Source: Rhodoferax_B ferrireducens_A
GTDB taxonomy: Bacteria; Pseudomonadota; Gammaproteobacteria; Burkholderiales; Burkholderiaceae_C
DNA: 64,000 bases
Direction: 5' to 3'
Assembly: GCF_031458075.1 (NCBI RefSeq)
Contig: NZ_JAVDXT010000003.1
Location: 124,001 to 188,000 of the forward strand
Under the pieces are notes generated by a model that worked only from the letters and a program-made list of their open reading frames with translations, had not been told where the DNA came from and did not search any database. Within the stretch, counting starts at the first letter, position 1, and each line of letters begins with the position of its first letter. The translations under genes were made by a program, and so were the position numbers. Shown here piece after piece: positions 32,651 to 41,205 of this stretch.

Positions 32651-33565
32651 CTACAGGGATGCGGCGTTCTGGCCTAGCGCACGGTACGCCAAGCGCACCG
32701 CCTGCGCCTCGGTGTTATCCAGCGGCGTCAGCGGTGCCCGCACGTTCAGCCAGGTGTCGTCACCGGTCTGCTCGGCCAGGGCGGTCTTGTAGGCGCTGAC
32801 GAAAGGCATGTTGGGCAGCAGGCTCAACAGCTTCAGCAGATCGATGATCAGCGCCTCGTCGGCCGGCGTCACCGACTCGGGGTTGCGCATCACGCGCTTG
32901 AGCAGATGCGGCGCCAGGTTCGACAAGCCATTGATCGAACCCGGGCTACCGGCACGCATGGCGGTGGCGATGTGCGCCTCCGAGCCGACCAGAATTCCCA
33001 GCTTGGGGAAGGCCTTGATGATGGCCAGCGAATGTTCGAGATCGCCCGCACTGTCCTTGAAGCCGGCCACCTGCTGCGGATGCAGCCGCATCAACTCGGC
33101 CACCACGGCGTGCGTGAAGGTCACATTGCTCAGCGAGGGGAAGTGGTACAGGAGCACGCGCAAATCGTCCGAGCCTATGCCCTGGATCACCTGGCTGACG
33201 GCGGATACCACACCGGCCTCGCGCGGGTGGTTGAAGAAGAACGGCGGCATCAGCAGCTGCCGGGTGCAGCCCAGCGCAATCGCATGGCGGCCCAGGTCAA
33301 TCGCCTCGGCCAATGCGCAGGCCGAGATGGTGACGACGATCTGGTCGGGCCGCACACCGCTGGCCAGCACCGCCTCCAGCAGGCTCTTGCGTTCGGCCAC
33401 GCTGAACGACAGGCCTTCGCCGGTGGTGCCGAACAGGGTCACGCCGTCGCAGCCCGCATCCAGCAGGCGCCGCACGTGCGCCAGGGTGCGCGGCAGATCG
33501 GGCTGGCCGCTGGCATCGAAGGGCATCAACAGGGCGGGCCAAAGGCCCTCAATAGCGTGTGTCAA
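32651..33565 (-). CDS. DapA-like (dihydrodipicolinate synthase family) aldolase/lyase
   Basis: 304 aa TIM-barrel class I aldolase. The pyruvate-binding motif GTTGEG is near residue 46-51, the proton-relay Tyr in LLYHFPS near 138, and the Schiff-base lysine in GFKDSAGD near 168. True DapA is unlikely because the gene sits in a sugar operon; paralogs cleave 2-keto-3-deoxy sugar acids, so a KDG- or KD-fuconate-type aldolase is the best guess. The start is TTG at 33565 with AGGAG six bases upstream; no ATG fits. Confidence 0.85.
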   Translation of the reverse strand: MTHAIEGLWPALLMPFDASGQPDLPRTLAHVRRLLDAGCDGVTLFGTTGEGLSFSVAERKSLLEAVLASGVRPDQIVVTISACALAEAIDLGRHAIALGCTRQLLMPPFFFNHPREAGVVSAVSQVIQGIGSDDLRVLLYHFPSLSNVTFTHAVVAELMRLHPQQVAGFKDSAGDLEHSLAIIKAFPKLGILVGSEAHIATAMRAGSPGSINGLSNLAPHLLKRVMRNPESVTPADEALIIDLLKLLSLLPNMPFVSAYKTALAEQTGDDTWLNVRAPLTPLDNTEAQAVRLAYRALGQNAASL

Positions 33566-33592
33566 AGGGTGCTCCTGGGGTGGTTGTGTGGG

Positions 33593-34336
33593 TTAGGGGG
33601 AAGGAATCGGGTCGGCGGTCAGTACCCGGTTCCGGGCGCTGTCCAAGTGGGCTTCCAGCAGCTGCACCGCTGCCGTGGCGTCGCGCTGCTGCAGGGCGGC
33701 AATGAAGCGCAGGTGCTCCTGCATGGCGGGGATCAGCCGGGCCGGGGTGATCACGCTTTGCTCCAGCTTGATCAGCCGCACGCGCAGGCTGTTGACGCGG
33801 TAGATCTCGGAGATGATTTCATTGCCCAGTGCATCGACCATGCGGTCGTGCAGGCCCCAGTCCACGGCCTGCGCATCGTCCAGCAAGGCCGCATCGGGAA
33901 CGTCGGCGCTGGCGCGCTGCAGGATGTCCTGGTGGCTGGCGGTGATGGTTTCCAGCTCGGCGGCGCTGACAGTGGCGGCGAAATGGCGGATCGCTTCGCG
34001 CTCGATCAGGCTGCGCACCTGGAAGGCATTGCGCACCAGCTTCAGGTCCACATGGGCGATCTGCAGGCCGCGCTGGGGCACGGTCTTCACCAGGCCACCG
34101 GCTTCCAGGCGCGGAATCATCTCGCGCACCGCGCCCAGCGGCATGTCCAGCAAGGTCATCAGCTCGCGCTGCGAGACAAACTGGCCGGGCCGGATATTGC
34201 CGCTGAGGATTTGCTGGGTAAAGCCCTGGTAGGCGCGGGCCCGCTGGCTGCTCGATTCGGGACGCGCCAGTGTCAATGCCTGGGCCAACGCCGGCTTGGC
34301 GCGGGCTTTGCGGACCGGTTTGGCCGGTGTGCTCAC
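33593..34336 (-). CDS. GntR family (FadR/FCD subfamily) regulator
   Basis: 247 aa. The N-terminal winged helix (about 30-95) includes QQILSGNIRPGQFVSQRELM and GAVREMIPRLEAGGLV; the FCD ligand domain (about 105-240) is helical with the metal-binding His pattern in LHDRMVDALGN and EHLRFIAALQQRD. Start is GTG 34336, whose bases overlap the TGA of fucU (GTGA). It is inside the operon it likely controls; the 14-bp palindrome at 34800-34813 upstream of fucU is a candidate operator. Confidence 0.9.
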   Translation of the reverse strand: MSTPAKPVRKARAKPALAQALTLARPESSSQRARAYQGFTQQILSGNIRPGQFVSQRELMTLLDMPLGAVREMIPRLEAGGLVKTVPQRGLQIAHVDLKLVRNAFQVRSLIEREAIRHFAATVSAAELETITASHQDILQRASADVPDAALLDDAQAVDWGLHDRMVDALGNEIISEIYRVNSLRVRLIKLEQSVITPARLIPAMQEHLRFIAALQQRDATAAVQLLEAHLDSARNRVLTADPIPSP

Positions 34337-34758
34337 GAACGCACCACGCCCTTCTTCAGCAGGATATTGCCGTACAGCCGGGTTTCGCCCGTGGCCACCA
34401 CCGCAAATGCCTGGGCTGCCCGCGCGTAAAACGCGTGGCGCTCCAGCGAGGCCGGGGCGCGTTCGCCGTGGCGCTGCAAGGTGCTGGCGAAGTCCTGCAC
34501 TGCCTCGGGCACGGCGCTGGCGTCGCCCACCACCTGCATGGTGAAGGCGGCATCGGGCACGTACTCGTCCAGCGGCAGCAGCGACAGCACGGCGTCCAGC
34601 ACGCGGGTGGCGTCCAGGCCCGGCAGATGGATCAGCCGCTTGGCGTTGGTGGCCGCGGGGAAGTTGGCGTCGGCCAGCACGATCTCGTCGCCATGGCCCA
34701 TGGAGGCCAGCACGTGCAGCAGATCGGGAGACAGCAGGGGCGAGATATTTTTCAGCAT
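34333..34758 (-). CDS. fucU: RbsD/FucU family mutarotase
   Basis: 141 aa, the size of FucU. N-terminal MLKNISPLLSPDLLHVLASM with GHGDEIVLADANFP near 22-35 is the family signature, including the catalytic His. FucU interconverts anomers of L-fucose, and relatives act on other sugars. First gene of a seven-gene minus-strand operon (fucU, regulator, aldolase, binding protein, two permeases, ATPase), which supports import and oxidative breakdown of fucose or a related sugar. The dehydrogenase, lactonase and dehydratase expected for that route are not in the window. Confidence 0.9.
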   Translation of the reverse strand: MLKNISPLLSPDLLHVLASMGHGDEIVLADANFPAATNAKRLIHLPGLDATRVLDAVLSLLPLDEYVPDAAFTMQVVGDASAVPEAVQDFASTLQRHGERAPASLERHAFYARAAQAFAVVATGETRLYGNILLKKGVVRS

Positions 34759-34799
34759 GGAGGGTCAGGGAAAGGTACCAGCTGGAGTAGCTGTTGCGC

Positions 34800-34813
34800 A
34801 CTAACATGTTAGT
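34800..34813. promoter_or_regulatory. palindromic operator upstream of fucU
   Basis: Perfect 14-bp palindrome ACTAACATGTTAGT, 41 bp upstream of the fucU start. Size and the central AACATGTT fit FadR-type GntR operators; the adjacent GntR gene is the obvious candidate to bind it. Confidence 0.6.
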
Positions 34814-34903
34814 TTTGCATCAGTGCGACTATAGGAGCCGTACACCAAAGCAGGACCGGTGAAAACCCGTGCAGGTAAACCCGCAATTCCACAGCACTTT
34901 CAA

Positions 34904-34923
34904 TTTCGCACAATCGTGCTAAT
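34904..34923. promoter_or_regulatory. TetR operator, site 1
   Basis: TTTCGCACAATCGTGCTAAT, containing the inverted repeat GCAC-AATC-GTGC, 10 bp before the TetR start codon. 17 of 20 bases recur at 35571-35590 before the next gene. Confidence 0.75.
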
Positions 34924-34932
34924 ATTTTCCCC

Positions 34933-35535
34933 ATGGATGCCAAAACCCAGAAAAGCGAACTCACCCGTGCCGCCATCGTCGGCGCCGCGATGGAGCTGGC
35001 CGCGACCCAGGGGCTGGAGGCCATCAGCCTGCAAACCGTGGCCGACCGCGTTGGACTGTCCAAAAGCGGGGTGTTTTCGCGCATCGGCTCGCGCGAGGCT
35101 TTGCAAAAAGCGGTGGTCGACGAATACGGCCAGCGCTTTGTGGCCGACGTGTTTACGCCCGCCATGCAGCAGCCCCAGGGCTTGCCCCGGCTGCACGAGA
35201 TCATGCGGCGCTGGAGCCTGCGGGTCTGCCAGGTGGAAGCGCACACCGGCTGCATCTTTACCGCGGGTGCCTTTGAGCTGCACGACCGCGAAGGCGAGCT
35301 GCGCGACCACCTGGTGCAGGCCATCAGCATCTGGCGCGCGGCGCTGTGCCGCACGGTGCAGCAAGCCATCACGCTGGGCCAGTTGCGGGCCGATACCGAT
35401 CCCGACCAGTTGGTGGGCGAGCTGTACAGCCTGGTCATCGGCCTGCTGCACGATGCCCGCTTCTTGCGCGACCCGCGCGCCACCGAGCGCACCCAGGCCA
35501 GCTGGACCCGGCTGATTGCCAGCTACCAAGTCTGA
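34933..35535 (+). CDS. TetR/AcrR family regulator
   Basis: 200 aa. N-terminal helix-turn-helix (about 10-55): IVGAAMELAATQGLEAISLQ then TVADRVGLSKSGVFSRIGSR, where SKSGVFSRI is the recognition helix. C-terminal TetR_C-like domain with RVCQVEAHTGCIFTAGAFEL. Nearly identical operator-like palindromes precede this gene and the alpha/beta hydrolase gene that follows, so it most likely represses itself and the hydrolase. Ligand unknown. Divergent from the sugar operon. Confidence 0.92.
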   Translation: MDAKTQKSELTRAAIVGAAMELAATQGLEAISLQTVADRVGLSKSGVFSRIGSREALQKAVVDEYGQRFVADVFTPAMQQPQGLPRLHEIMRRWSLRVCQVEAHTGCIFTAGAFELHDREGELRDHLVQAISIWRAALCRTVQQAITLGQLRADTDPDQLVGELYSLVIGLLHDARFLRDPRATERTQASWTRLIASYQV

Positions 35536-35570
35536 GCCCTTGCACCATCGCCTCACTTTTTTTATTCAAA

Positions 35571-35590
35571 TTTCGCACAACTGTGCTATT
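35571..35590. promoter_or_regulatory. TetR operator, site 2
   Basis: TTTCGCACAACTGTGCTATT, with inverted repeat GCAC-AACT-GTGC, 21 bp before the hydrolase start codon. Shares 17 of 20 positions with the site at 34904-34923. Confidence 0.75.
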
Positions 35591-35611
35591 TACCCCACCA
35601 AGGACCTTGCC

Positions 35612-36499
35612 ATGACCAATGCCTCGCAACCCGCCGCTGTGACCTACTACGACACCCATGGCCTGACCCGCTGGCTGCGCTGGGGCTTGCGCGCCATCGA
35701 GCAGGTTTCGCCGTCGTTGGCGCTGCGCGGGGCGTACCGCTTGTTCGGCACGCCGCTACCGCTCAAATGGCTGGGTCGCCACCACGCCTGGACTGCGAAC
35801 TGGCAGACCGAGCGCTGGCTTTTCGAGCGGGCCAGCCTGACGGTCTACAGCCTGCCGGCCGCGGCCGATGCGCCCAGCGTATTGCTGCTGCACGGCTGGG
35901 GCGGCCATGCAGCGCAGATGCTGCCGCTGGCGCAGGCACTGGCGGCACGAGGCCTGCGTCCGGTGTTGGTAGAAATGCCGGCCCACGGTCGCAGCGCCGG
36001 CCAGACCAGCAACCTGCCGCAGTTCACCCGGGCCATGGAATACGTCAGTGCCCGCCTGCTGCAAGAAGGGCAGCAGCTGCAGGCGGTGGTCGCCCATTCG
36101 CTGGCCGCCAATGCTGCCGCCTTTGCGTTGGCCCGCGGCCTGCCGGCGGCCAAGCTGGTGTTGCTGGCGCCACCGGCTTCGCCACGCCAGTACACCCACC
36201 AATTCGCCCACATTTTCGGCCTGGGTGATGCCGTGCGTACGGGGCTGCAGCAGCGCTTGGAAGCCCGCGAAGGCATTGTGCTGACCGAACTGGAGCCCGC
36301 GGCCGTAGGCCCGCGCATCCGCGCCCAGACCCTGGTAGTGCACGACCGGGGCGACCGCGTGAACCGCTTTGCCGATGGCCAGGCCTATAGCGAGGCGATC
36401 CACAACGCCCGCCTGGTAGCCACCCAGGGGCTGGGCCACCGGCGCATTCTGCAAGATCCCCAGGTAGTGGCCGAGGTGACAGCCTTCGTGGCCGCCTGA
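35612..36499 (+). CDS. alpha/beta hydrolase
   Basis: 295 aa alpha/beta-hydrolase fold protein. LLLHGWGGHAAQM (about 89-101) is the oxyanion region. The nucleophile elbow is VAHSLAANAAA (Ser about 163), a slight departure from GxSxG with Ala in the first position and Ala after. Asp in VVHDRGDRVN (about 250) and His in GLGHRRILQ (about 276) complete the triad. Start at ATG 35612. Controlled by the upstream TetR gene judging from shared operators. Substrate unknown; esterase or lipase-like. Confidence 0.9.
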   Translation: MTNASQPAAVTYYDTHGLTRWLRWGLRAIEQVSPSLALRGAYRLFGTPLPLKWLGRHHAWTANWQTERWLFERASLTVYSLPAAADAPSVLLLHGWGGHAAQMLPLAQALAARGLRPVLVEMPAHGRSAGQTSNLPQFTRAMEYVSARLLQEGQQLQAVVAHSLAANAAAFALARGLPAAKLVLLAPPASPRQYTHQFAHIFGLGDAVRTGLQQRLEAREGIVLTELEPAAVGPRIRAQTLVVHDRGDRVNRFADGQAYSEAIHNARLVATQGLGHRRILQDPQVVAEVTAFVAA

Positions 36500-36584
36500 G
36501 CGCCCGGACGGGCACCTGCCGCAACGCATACGCGGGCGGCGGCCTTGTGGTGCAATAGCGGCTTTGCTGCCTCCAGGAGCCCCC

Positions 36585-38078
36585 ATGAACGCCCGCATCC
36601 CCGCATCCGCCCTCAACCCGGCACAGGCCCTGGCCGATGCCAGCCGCGCCTGGGATGGCGACATCGTGCAGCAGCTCAGCGACTACATCCAGATCCCCGC
36701 CAAGTCGCCGGTGTTCGACAGCGACTGGTCGGCCCATGGCTATATCGACACCGTGGTACGCAATGCGGCTACCTGGATCGAGGCGCAAAAGGTCGAAGGC
36801 CTGGCGCTGGAAGTGATCCGCCTCGAAGGCCGCACGCCGGTGCTGTTTTTTGAAATCCCCGCCTCCAACGGCGACGGCCCGGCGATGGCCGCCTCCGACC
36901 AAACCGTGCTGATGTACGGTCATCTCGACAAGCAACCCGAATTCAACGGCTGGCGCAACGACCTCGGCCCCTGGACGCCCAAATACGAGGACGGCAAGCT
37001 CTACGGCCGCGGCGGTGCCGACGACGGCTATGCGGTCTACGCCAGCATCACCGCCATCCAAGCGCTGAAGGCGCAGAAGCTCGCGCACCCGCGCATCGTC
37101 GGCCTGATCGAAAGCTGCGAAGAAAGCGGCTCCTACGACCTGCTGCCCTATGTGGACGCGATGCGGCCGCGGCTGGGCGAGGTGTCGCTGGTGATCTGCC
37201 TGGACTCGGGTGCCGGCAACTACGACCAGCTGTGGCTGACCAGCAGCCTGCGCGGCATGGCCAGCGGCACCCTGAAGGTCGAGGTGCTGACCGAAGGCGT
37301 CCATTCCGGCGACGCCAGCGGCCTGGTGCCGTCGAGCTTTCGCATCATGCGCCAGGTGCTGGACCGTCTCGAAGACAGTGCCACCGGCCGTTTGCTACCG
37401 GCCAGTTTCCACTGCGAGGTGCCGGCGGACCGCCTGGCCCAGGCCCGCGCCACGGCCGCCATACTTGGTGACGAAATTTACAAACGTTTTCCGTGGGCGC
37501 ACTACGACTGCGGTGGTTCCACTATGTTCACCCTGCCCACCACCACCGAGCCGGTGCAGGCCCTGCTGAACCGCACCTGGGCGCCGACGCTGAGCGTCAC
37601 CGGTGCCGAGGGCTTCCCCAGCATGCAAAACGCCGGCAACGTGCTGCGGCCCTATACCGCGTTCAAACTGTCGCTGCGCCTGCCGCCGCTGGTCGATGCG
37701 GGCGAGGCAGTGCAAAAACTCAAGGCCTTGCTAGAAGACAACGCGCCCTACCAGGCCCGCGTGACCTTTGCGAGCGAAGAGTCGGCCACTGGCTGGAATG
37801 CGCCGACCACCGCGCCCTGGTTCGAGCAAGCGCTGAACGAAGCCTCGCAGTCCCAGTACGGCGCGCCCTGCGGCTATATCGGCCAGGGCGGCACGATACC
37901 GCTGATGAACATGCTGTCCAAGGGCTTCCCGAAGGCGCAAATGATGGTCTGTGGCGTGCTCGGCCCGAAGAGCAATGCGCACGGGCCGAACGAGTTCCTG
38001 CACGTGCCCTATGCCAAGAAGCTGACGGCGGCGGTAGCGCAGGTGATTGCCCGCTTCCCCATGCAGGCCGCGGGCTGA
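36585..38078 (+). CDS. M20 family metallopeptidase
   Basis: 497 aa cytosolic di-zinc exopeptidase. Motifs: MYGHLDKQPEFNGW (about 112-125) with the first metal ligands His and Asp, GRGGADDGY (about 144-152) with the bridging Asp, and ESCEESGSYD (about 176-185) with the catalytic Glu-Glu pair. A dimerisation domain interrupts the sequence around 220-370. It resembles the carnosinase/CPG2-like branch. AGGAG precedes ATG 36585. Convergent with the YidB-like gene across a family-A repeat. Confidence 0.93.
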   Translation: MNARIPASALNPAQALADASRAWDGDIVQQLSDYIQIPAKSPVFDSDWSAHGYIDTVVRNAATWIEAQKVEGLALEVIRLEGRTPVLFFEIPASNGDGPAMAASDQTVLMYGHLDKQPEFNGWRNDLGPWTPKYEDGKLYGRGGADDGYAVYASITAIQALKAQKLAHPRIVGLIESCEESGSYDLLPYVDAMRPRLGEVSLVICLDSGAGNYDQLWLTSSLRGMASGTLKVEVLTEGVHSGDASGLVPSSFRIMRQVLDRLEDSATGRLLPASFHCEVPADRLAQARATAAILGDEIYKRFPWAHYDCGGSTMFTLPTTTEPVQALLNRTWAPTLSVTGAEGFPSMQNAGNVLRPYTAFKLSLRLPPLVDAGEAVQKLKALLEDNAPYQARVTFASEESATGWNAPTTAPWFEQALNEASQSQYGAPCGYIGQGGTIPLMNMLSKGFPKAQMMVCGVLGPKSNAHGPNEFLHVPYAKKLTAAVAQVIARFPMQAAG

Positions 38079-38081
38079 AAT

Positions 38082-38140
38082 TTATAGAGAACAGGGCTGT
38101 GGCGCAGGTACTACCTGCGCCAGCAGCTATTATTTTTGCA
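38082..38140. repeat. palindromic repeat A, copy 9 (between convergent genes)
   Basis: TTTATAGAGAACAGGGCTGT, then GGCGCAGGTACTACCTGCGC, then CAGCAGCTATTATTTTTGC. The core GCGCAGGTA/TACCTGCGC is a perfect palindrome, the best preserved copy in the window. The stop codon of the YidB-like gene (38130-38132) lies in its tail. Confidence 0.82.
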
Positions 38141-38603
38141 GCAGACCGCCAAGCATGCCAAATAGGTCGTTGCTGTCACCCAAGCCTTCTTGCGGTGCCT
38201 GGCCCTGGGGGGTGAGCTGGTCCACCACGCCGGGTAGCACCTGGGCCAGCTGACCCGCGGCTTCCTGCGGCTGCAGGCCCAGCTGGGCGGCAATGCCGGC
38301 CAAGGCGTCGGAACCCAGCACATTGCTCAGCTGGTCGCCCGAGATAGGTTGGTTCTGCCCTGTGCCAATCCATGAGCCCAGCACATCGCCCATGCCAGCT
38401 TGCTGGAATTTTTCGGCCAGCCCGCCCAGGCCGCCCTGGCTGCTGTTATTGCCCAGCATGCCCACCACCACCTGGATCAGCTGGGGGTTGCTGGCCAGCA
38501 TGCCGATGATGCCGCCCAGGCCGCCTGCCCCGCCTTGCGGCTGCTGCTGTTGTTGGCCGCCGTTGTTCAAAACCGCGCCGAGAACCGAGTCAAGTAAGCC
38601 CAT
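38130..38603 (-). CDS. YidB family (DUF937-related) protein
   Basis: 157 aa. MGLLDSVLGAVLNN, a low-complexity Gln/Gly stretch, then LAEKFQQAGMGDVLGSWIGT near 62-81 and ISGDQLSNVLGSDAL near 88-102, the typical YidB pattern, ending with PGVVDQLTPQG. Function unknown; cytosolic small helical protein. The stop codon lies in a family-A repeat. Convergent with the M20 gene. Confidence 0.88.
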   Translation of the reverse strand: MGLLDSVLGAVLNNGGQQQQQPQGGAGGLGGIIGMLASNPQLIQVVVGMLGNNSSQGGLGGLAEKFQQAGMGDVLGSWIGTGQNQPISGDQLSNVLGSDALAGIAAQLGLQPQEAAGQLAQVLPGVVDQLTPQGQAPQEGLGDSNDLFGMLGGLLQK

Positions 38604-38704
38604 GGTGAGTCCTTAAGAGTGGAGAGATCGGCAAGCTGGGCGGCCGAAGCCGCAACCTGCAAAAGCATTCTCGCCCATGGGCGTTACTGGGCGTTAAGCG
38701 TGGT

Positions 38705-39769
38705 TTATTGCACCACTTGCGCCAGCAGGCCTTGGGCATACTGGCCGGCCACGACCTGCAGGGTGTGGCCCTTGATCTTGCCGGCCTGGCCTTCGCAGCC
38801 GAACTGCAGAAAGCGCTGCTTGCACAGCTGCTTGGCGGCTTCGCGCGCAGGCTTGAGGTAGTCGCGCGGGTCGAACTTGTCGGGGTTTTCGGTGAAGTAC
38901 TTGCGGATCGCGGCCGTCATGGCCAGGCGCACATCGGTGTCGATGTTGATCTTGCGCACGCCGTACTTGATGGCTTCCTGGATTTCTTCGACCGGCACGC
39001 CATAGGTTTCCTTCATGGCACCGCCGTGTTCGCGGATGGTGGCCAGGAACTCCTGCGGCACGCTGGAGCTGCCGTGCATCACCAGGTGGGTATTGGGGAT
39101 GCGGCGGTGGATTTCCTTGATGCGCGAGATCGCCAGGATGTCACCGGTGGGCTTGCGGGTGAACTTGTAGGCGCCGTGGCTGGTGCCGATGGCGATGGCC
39201 AGGGCATCGATCTGGGTGCGCTGGACGAACTCGGCGGCCTGCTCGGGGTCGGTCAGCAGCTGTTCCATGGTCATGGTGGCGTCGGTGCCGTGGCCGTCTT
39301 CCTTGTCGCCCTTCATGGTTTCCAGCGAGCCCAGGCAGCCGAGTTCGCCTTCCACCGTGACACCCACGCGGTGCGCCATCTCGGCGACCTTGCGGGTGAC
39401 TTCCACGTTGTACTCGAAGCTGGCGATGGTCTTGCCGTCGGCCTGCAGCGAACCGTCCATCATCACCGAGCTGAAGCCCAGGTTGATCGCACCCTGGCAG
39501 ATTTCGGGGCTCTGGCCGTGGTCCTGGTGCATTACCAGCGGAATATGCGGCCAGGTCTCGATGGCGGCCTGGATCAAATGCTTGATGAAGGGCTCGCCCG
39601 CGTACTTGCGTGCGCCAGCGCTGGCTTGCAGGATGACCGGTGCGCCGACTTCCTCGGCGGCCGACATGACCGCCTGGACTTGCTCCAGGTTGTTGACGTT
39701 AAAAGCCGGGATGCCATAGCCGTTGACGGCCGCATGGTCCAGCAGTTCGCGCATAGAGACGAGTGCCAT
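38705..39769 (-). CDS. fba: class II fructose-bisphosphate aldolase
   Basis: 354 aa zinc aldolase of glycolysis and gluconeogenesis (and the Calvin cycle in relatives). N-terminal MALVSMRELLDHAAVNGYG is the class II B (CbbA-like) pattern. Metal and substrate residues: MHQDHGQSPE near 79-88, MMDGSL near 102-107, EGELGCLG near 140-147, IGTSHGAYK near 193-201, MHGSSSVP near 230-237 and NIDTD near 273-277. Two GTTACC repeats lie just upstream (39811-39828). Confidence 0.97.
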   Translation of the reverse strand: MALVSMRELLDHAAVNGYGIPAFNVNNLEQVQAVMSAAEEVGAPVILQASAGARKYAGEPFIKHLIQAAIETWPHIPLVMHQDHGQSPEICQGAINLGFSSVMMDGSLQADGKTIASFEYNVEVTRKVAEMAHRVGVTVEGELGCLGSLETMKGDKEDGHGTDATMTMEQLLTDPEQAAEFVQRTQIDALAIAIGTSHGAYKFTRKPTGDILAISRIKEIHRRIPNTHLVMHGSSSVPQEFLATIREHGGAMKETYGVPVEEIQEAIKYGVRKINIDTDVRLAMTAAIRKYFTENPDKFDPRDYLKPAREAAKQLCKQRFLQFGCEGQAGKIKGHTLQVVAGQYAQGLLAQVVQ

Positions 39770-39810
39770 GGTGGTAGTTCCAGAGAGTTGAGAATGGGGC
39801 AGGGCAGTTT

Positions 39811-39828
39811 GGTAACCGCTTGGTAACT
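39811..39828 (-). promoter_or_regulatory. GTTACC direct repeat upstream of fba
   Basis: Minus strand GTTACC-AAGCG-GTTACC: an 11-base period direct repeat, the spacing used by OmpR-type regulators. A similar GTTACC-AAAAG-GTTACA lies upstream of pyk at 45878-45894. Confidence 0.4.
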
Positions 39829-39837
39829 ATGCCAATT

Positions 39838-41205
39838 CTAGCGGCCCCCCACGGCTGTCTGGATGGCAAAAGACAGCCGATAGCAAGTTTGCCAGCGTAT
39901 TTGGCTACCTGTTACGTCTGTTTCAGGTGCAATCCGCTCAAATCTGCCCGCATGCACCTCGGCCACCCGGCTCACAATTTTGTGTCCCAGGCCCAGCGCG
40001 TCCACGGGCTTGGCCTGGCCGCTGGCGGCGCCGGCATCGCAGACCTGCAGCCAGGCCAGGGCCTGGCTGTGCCCGGTCTGCACTTCGACTTCGGTGCCGG
40101 GCGGGGTGTGGCGCAAGGCGTTTTCCACCAGATTGCGCAGCGCCAGCTCGATCAGCACCGGGTGGCCGGACACCAGCGGCAGCGCATCGCCGCTGACGCT
40201 GAGCACATGGCCGCTTTGCCAGGCGCTCTGGGCGTAATCGGCCACTACCCGCTGGGCCAGGGCCAGCAGGTCGACCGGCTCGGCCGATTCGGCCAGTTCG
40301 ACCCGGCTGGTGCGGGCCAGCACCAGCAGCTGGTTCACCACCTCGCCGGCGCGCAGGGCGTCAGCCTCCAGCTGCTGCAGGCTCTGCGCGCGCTCGGCCG
40401 GCGACAGCGGGCCCTGCAAGGCCCGCGCCAGCAGCGCCAACGAGGCCAGGGGGGTGCGCAGCTCGTGCGCGACTTCGTCGGCCAGCGAGCGCTCGCGCTG
40501 CAGCGCAGTCTGCTGGCGCTCGACCAGGATGTTGATGGCCGCCACCACCGCCTCGAACTCGGCATGCGGATGCCGGGCCTGCAGGGTGCTGGCCTGGGCC
40601 ACGTCCAGCGCATGCACGTCGGCCGACAGCAGGTGCAATGGGCGCAGGCCACGCCGTATCGCCAGGCCCAGCGCCAGCGCTACCACCGGCAGCAGCCACA
40701 GGCCAGGCAAGGCCACCTGCTCGGCAATGTCCCAGGCCAGGTCGTCACGCTCGTCGACGCTCAGCAGCACCATGACGCGGCGCGAACGGGCCGGGCCCTC
40801 GGCGTCCCAGCGCGCAAAGCTGCGCCAGCGTTCGGCCTGGGGGCCGAGCTGCAGATCGGCAAAGCCTTCGCTCTGCGCAAACGGCGGCAGCACCGCAGCC
40901 CCGGTATGGGTCAGCACCCGGCCCGCGGTATCCCAGACCACCACGCTCAGCGACTGCTGGTAGTCGTGGCTCTTGAGTTCGGCATAGCCCTCGGGTGCCG
41001 GCCGCGCGCCATTGGATAGGAAAACCCCGCCCTGCTGGTGCAGCAGCAAGGCGGAGACGCTGGCCAGATGGCCGTCGGTGAGTTCATCGGCCTCGTGCAG
41101 GCCGGTCTGCACGCCCACCGCCATGAAACCGGCCCAGACCAGCAGCAAAGCCCCCAGGGCCCAGACCAGTAGATGCCGGGTGAGTGAGCTGCCACCGGGG
41201 TTCAT
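39838..41205 (-). CDS. sensor histidine kinase (QseC/PmrB-like)
   Basis: 455 aa inner-membrane kinase: membrane helices at about 10-30 and 160-182 enclose a periplasmic sensor of about 130 aa, followed by a HAMP-like linker. H-box SLADEVAHELRTPLASL near 240-256 carries the phospho-His. N-box ELALRNLVENALRHTPPG near 350-367. G boxes are weak (VCDAGAASG and ALGLGHKIV), still compatible with ATP binding. Start ATG 41205 overlaps the response regulator stop (ATGA). Faces away from the PAP2-eptA pair it probably controls. Confidence 0.92.
   Translation of the reverse strand: MNPGGSSLTRHLLVWALGALLLVWAGFMAVGVQTGLHEADELTDGHLASVSALLLHQQGGVFLSNGARPAPEGYAELKSHDYQQSLSVVVWDTAGRVLTHTGAAVLPPFAQSEGFADLQLGPQAERWRSFARWDAEGPARSRRVMVLLSVDERDDLAWDIAEQVALPGLWLLPVVALALGLAIRRGLRPLHLLSADVHALDVAQASTLQARHPHAEFEAVVAAINILVERQQTALQRERSLADEVAHELRTPLASLALLARALQGPLSPAERAQSLQQLEADALRAGEVVNQLLVLARTSRVELAESAEPVDLLALAQRVVADYAQSAWQSGHVLSVSGDALPLVSGHPVLIELALRNLVENALRHTPPGTEVEVQTGHSQALAWLQVCDAGAASGQAKPVDALGLGHKIVSRVAEVHAGRFERIAPETDVTGSQIRWQTCYRLSFAIQTAVGGR

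Noticed and set aside
34337..34807. Extension of the GntR frame through fucU
   Set aside because: fucU is a complete, well-conserved gene in another frame; the GTGA overlap gives a natural start at 34336.
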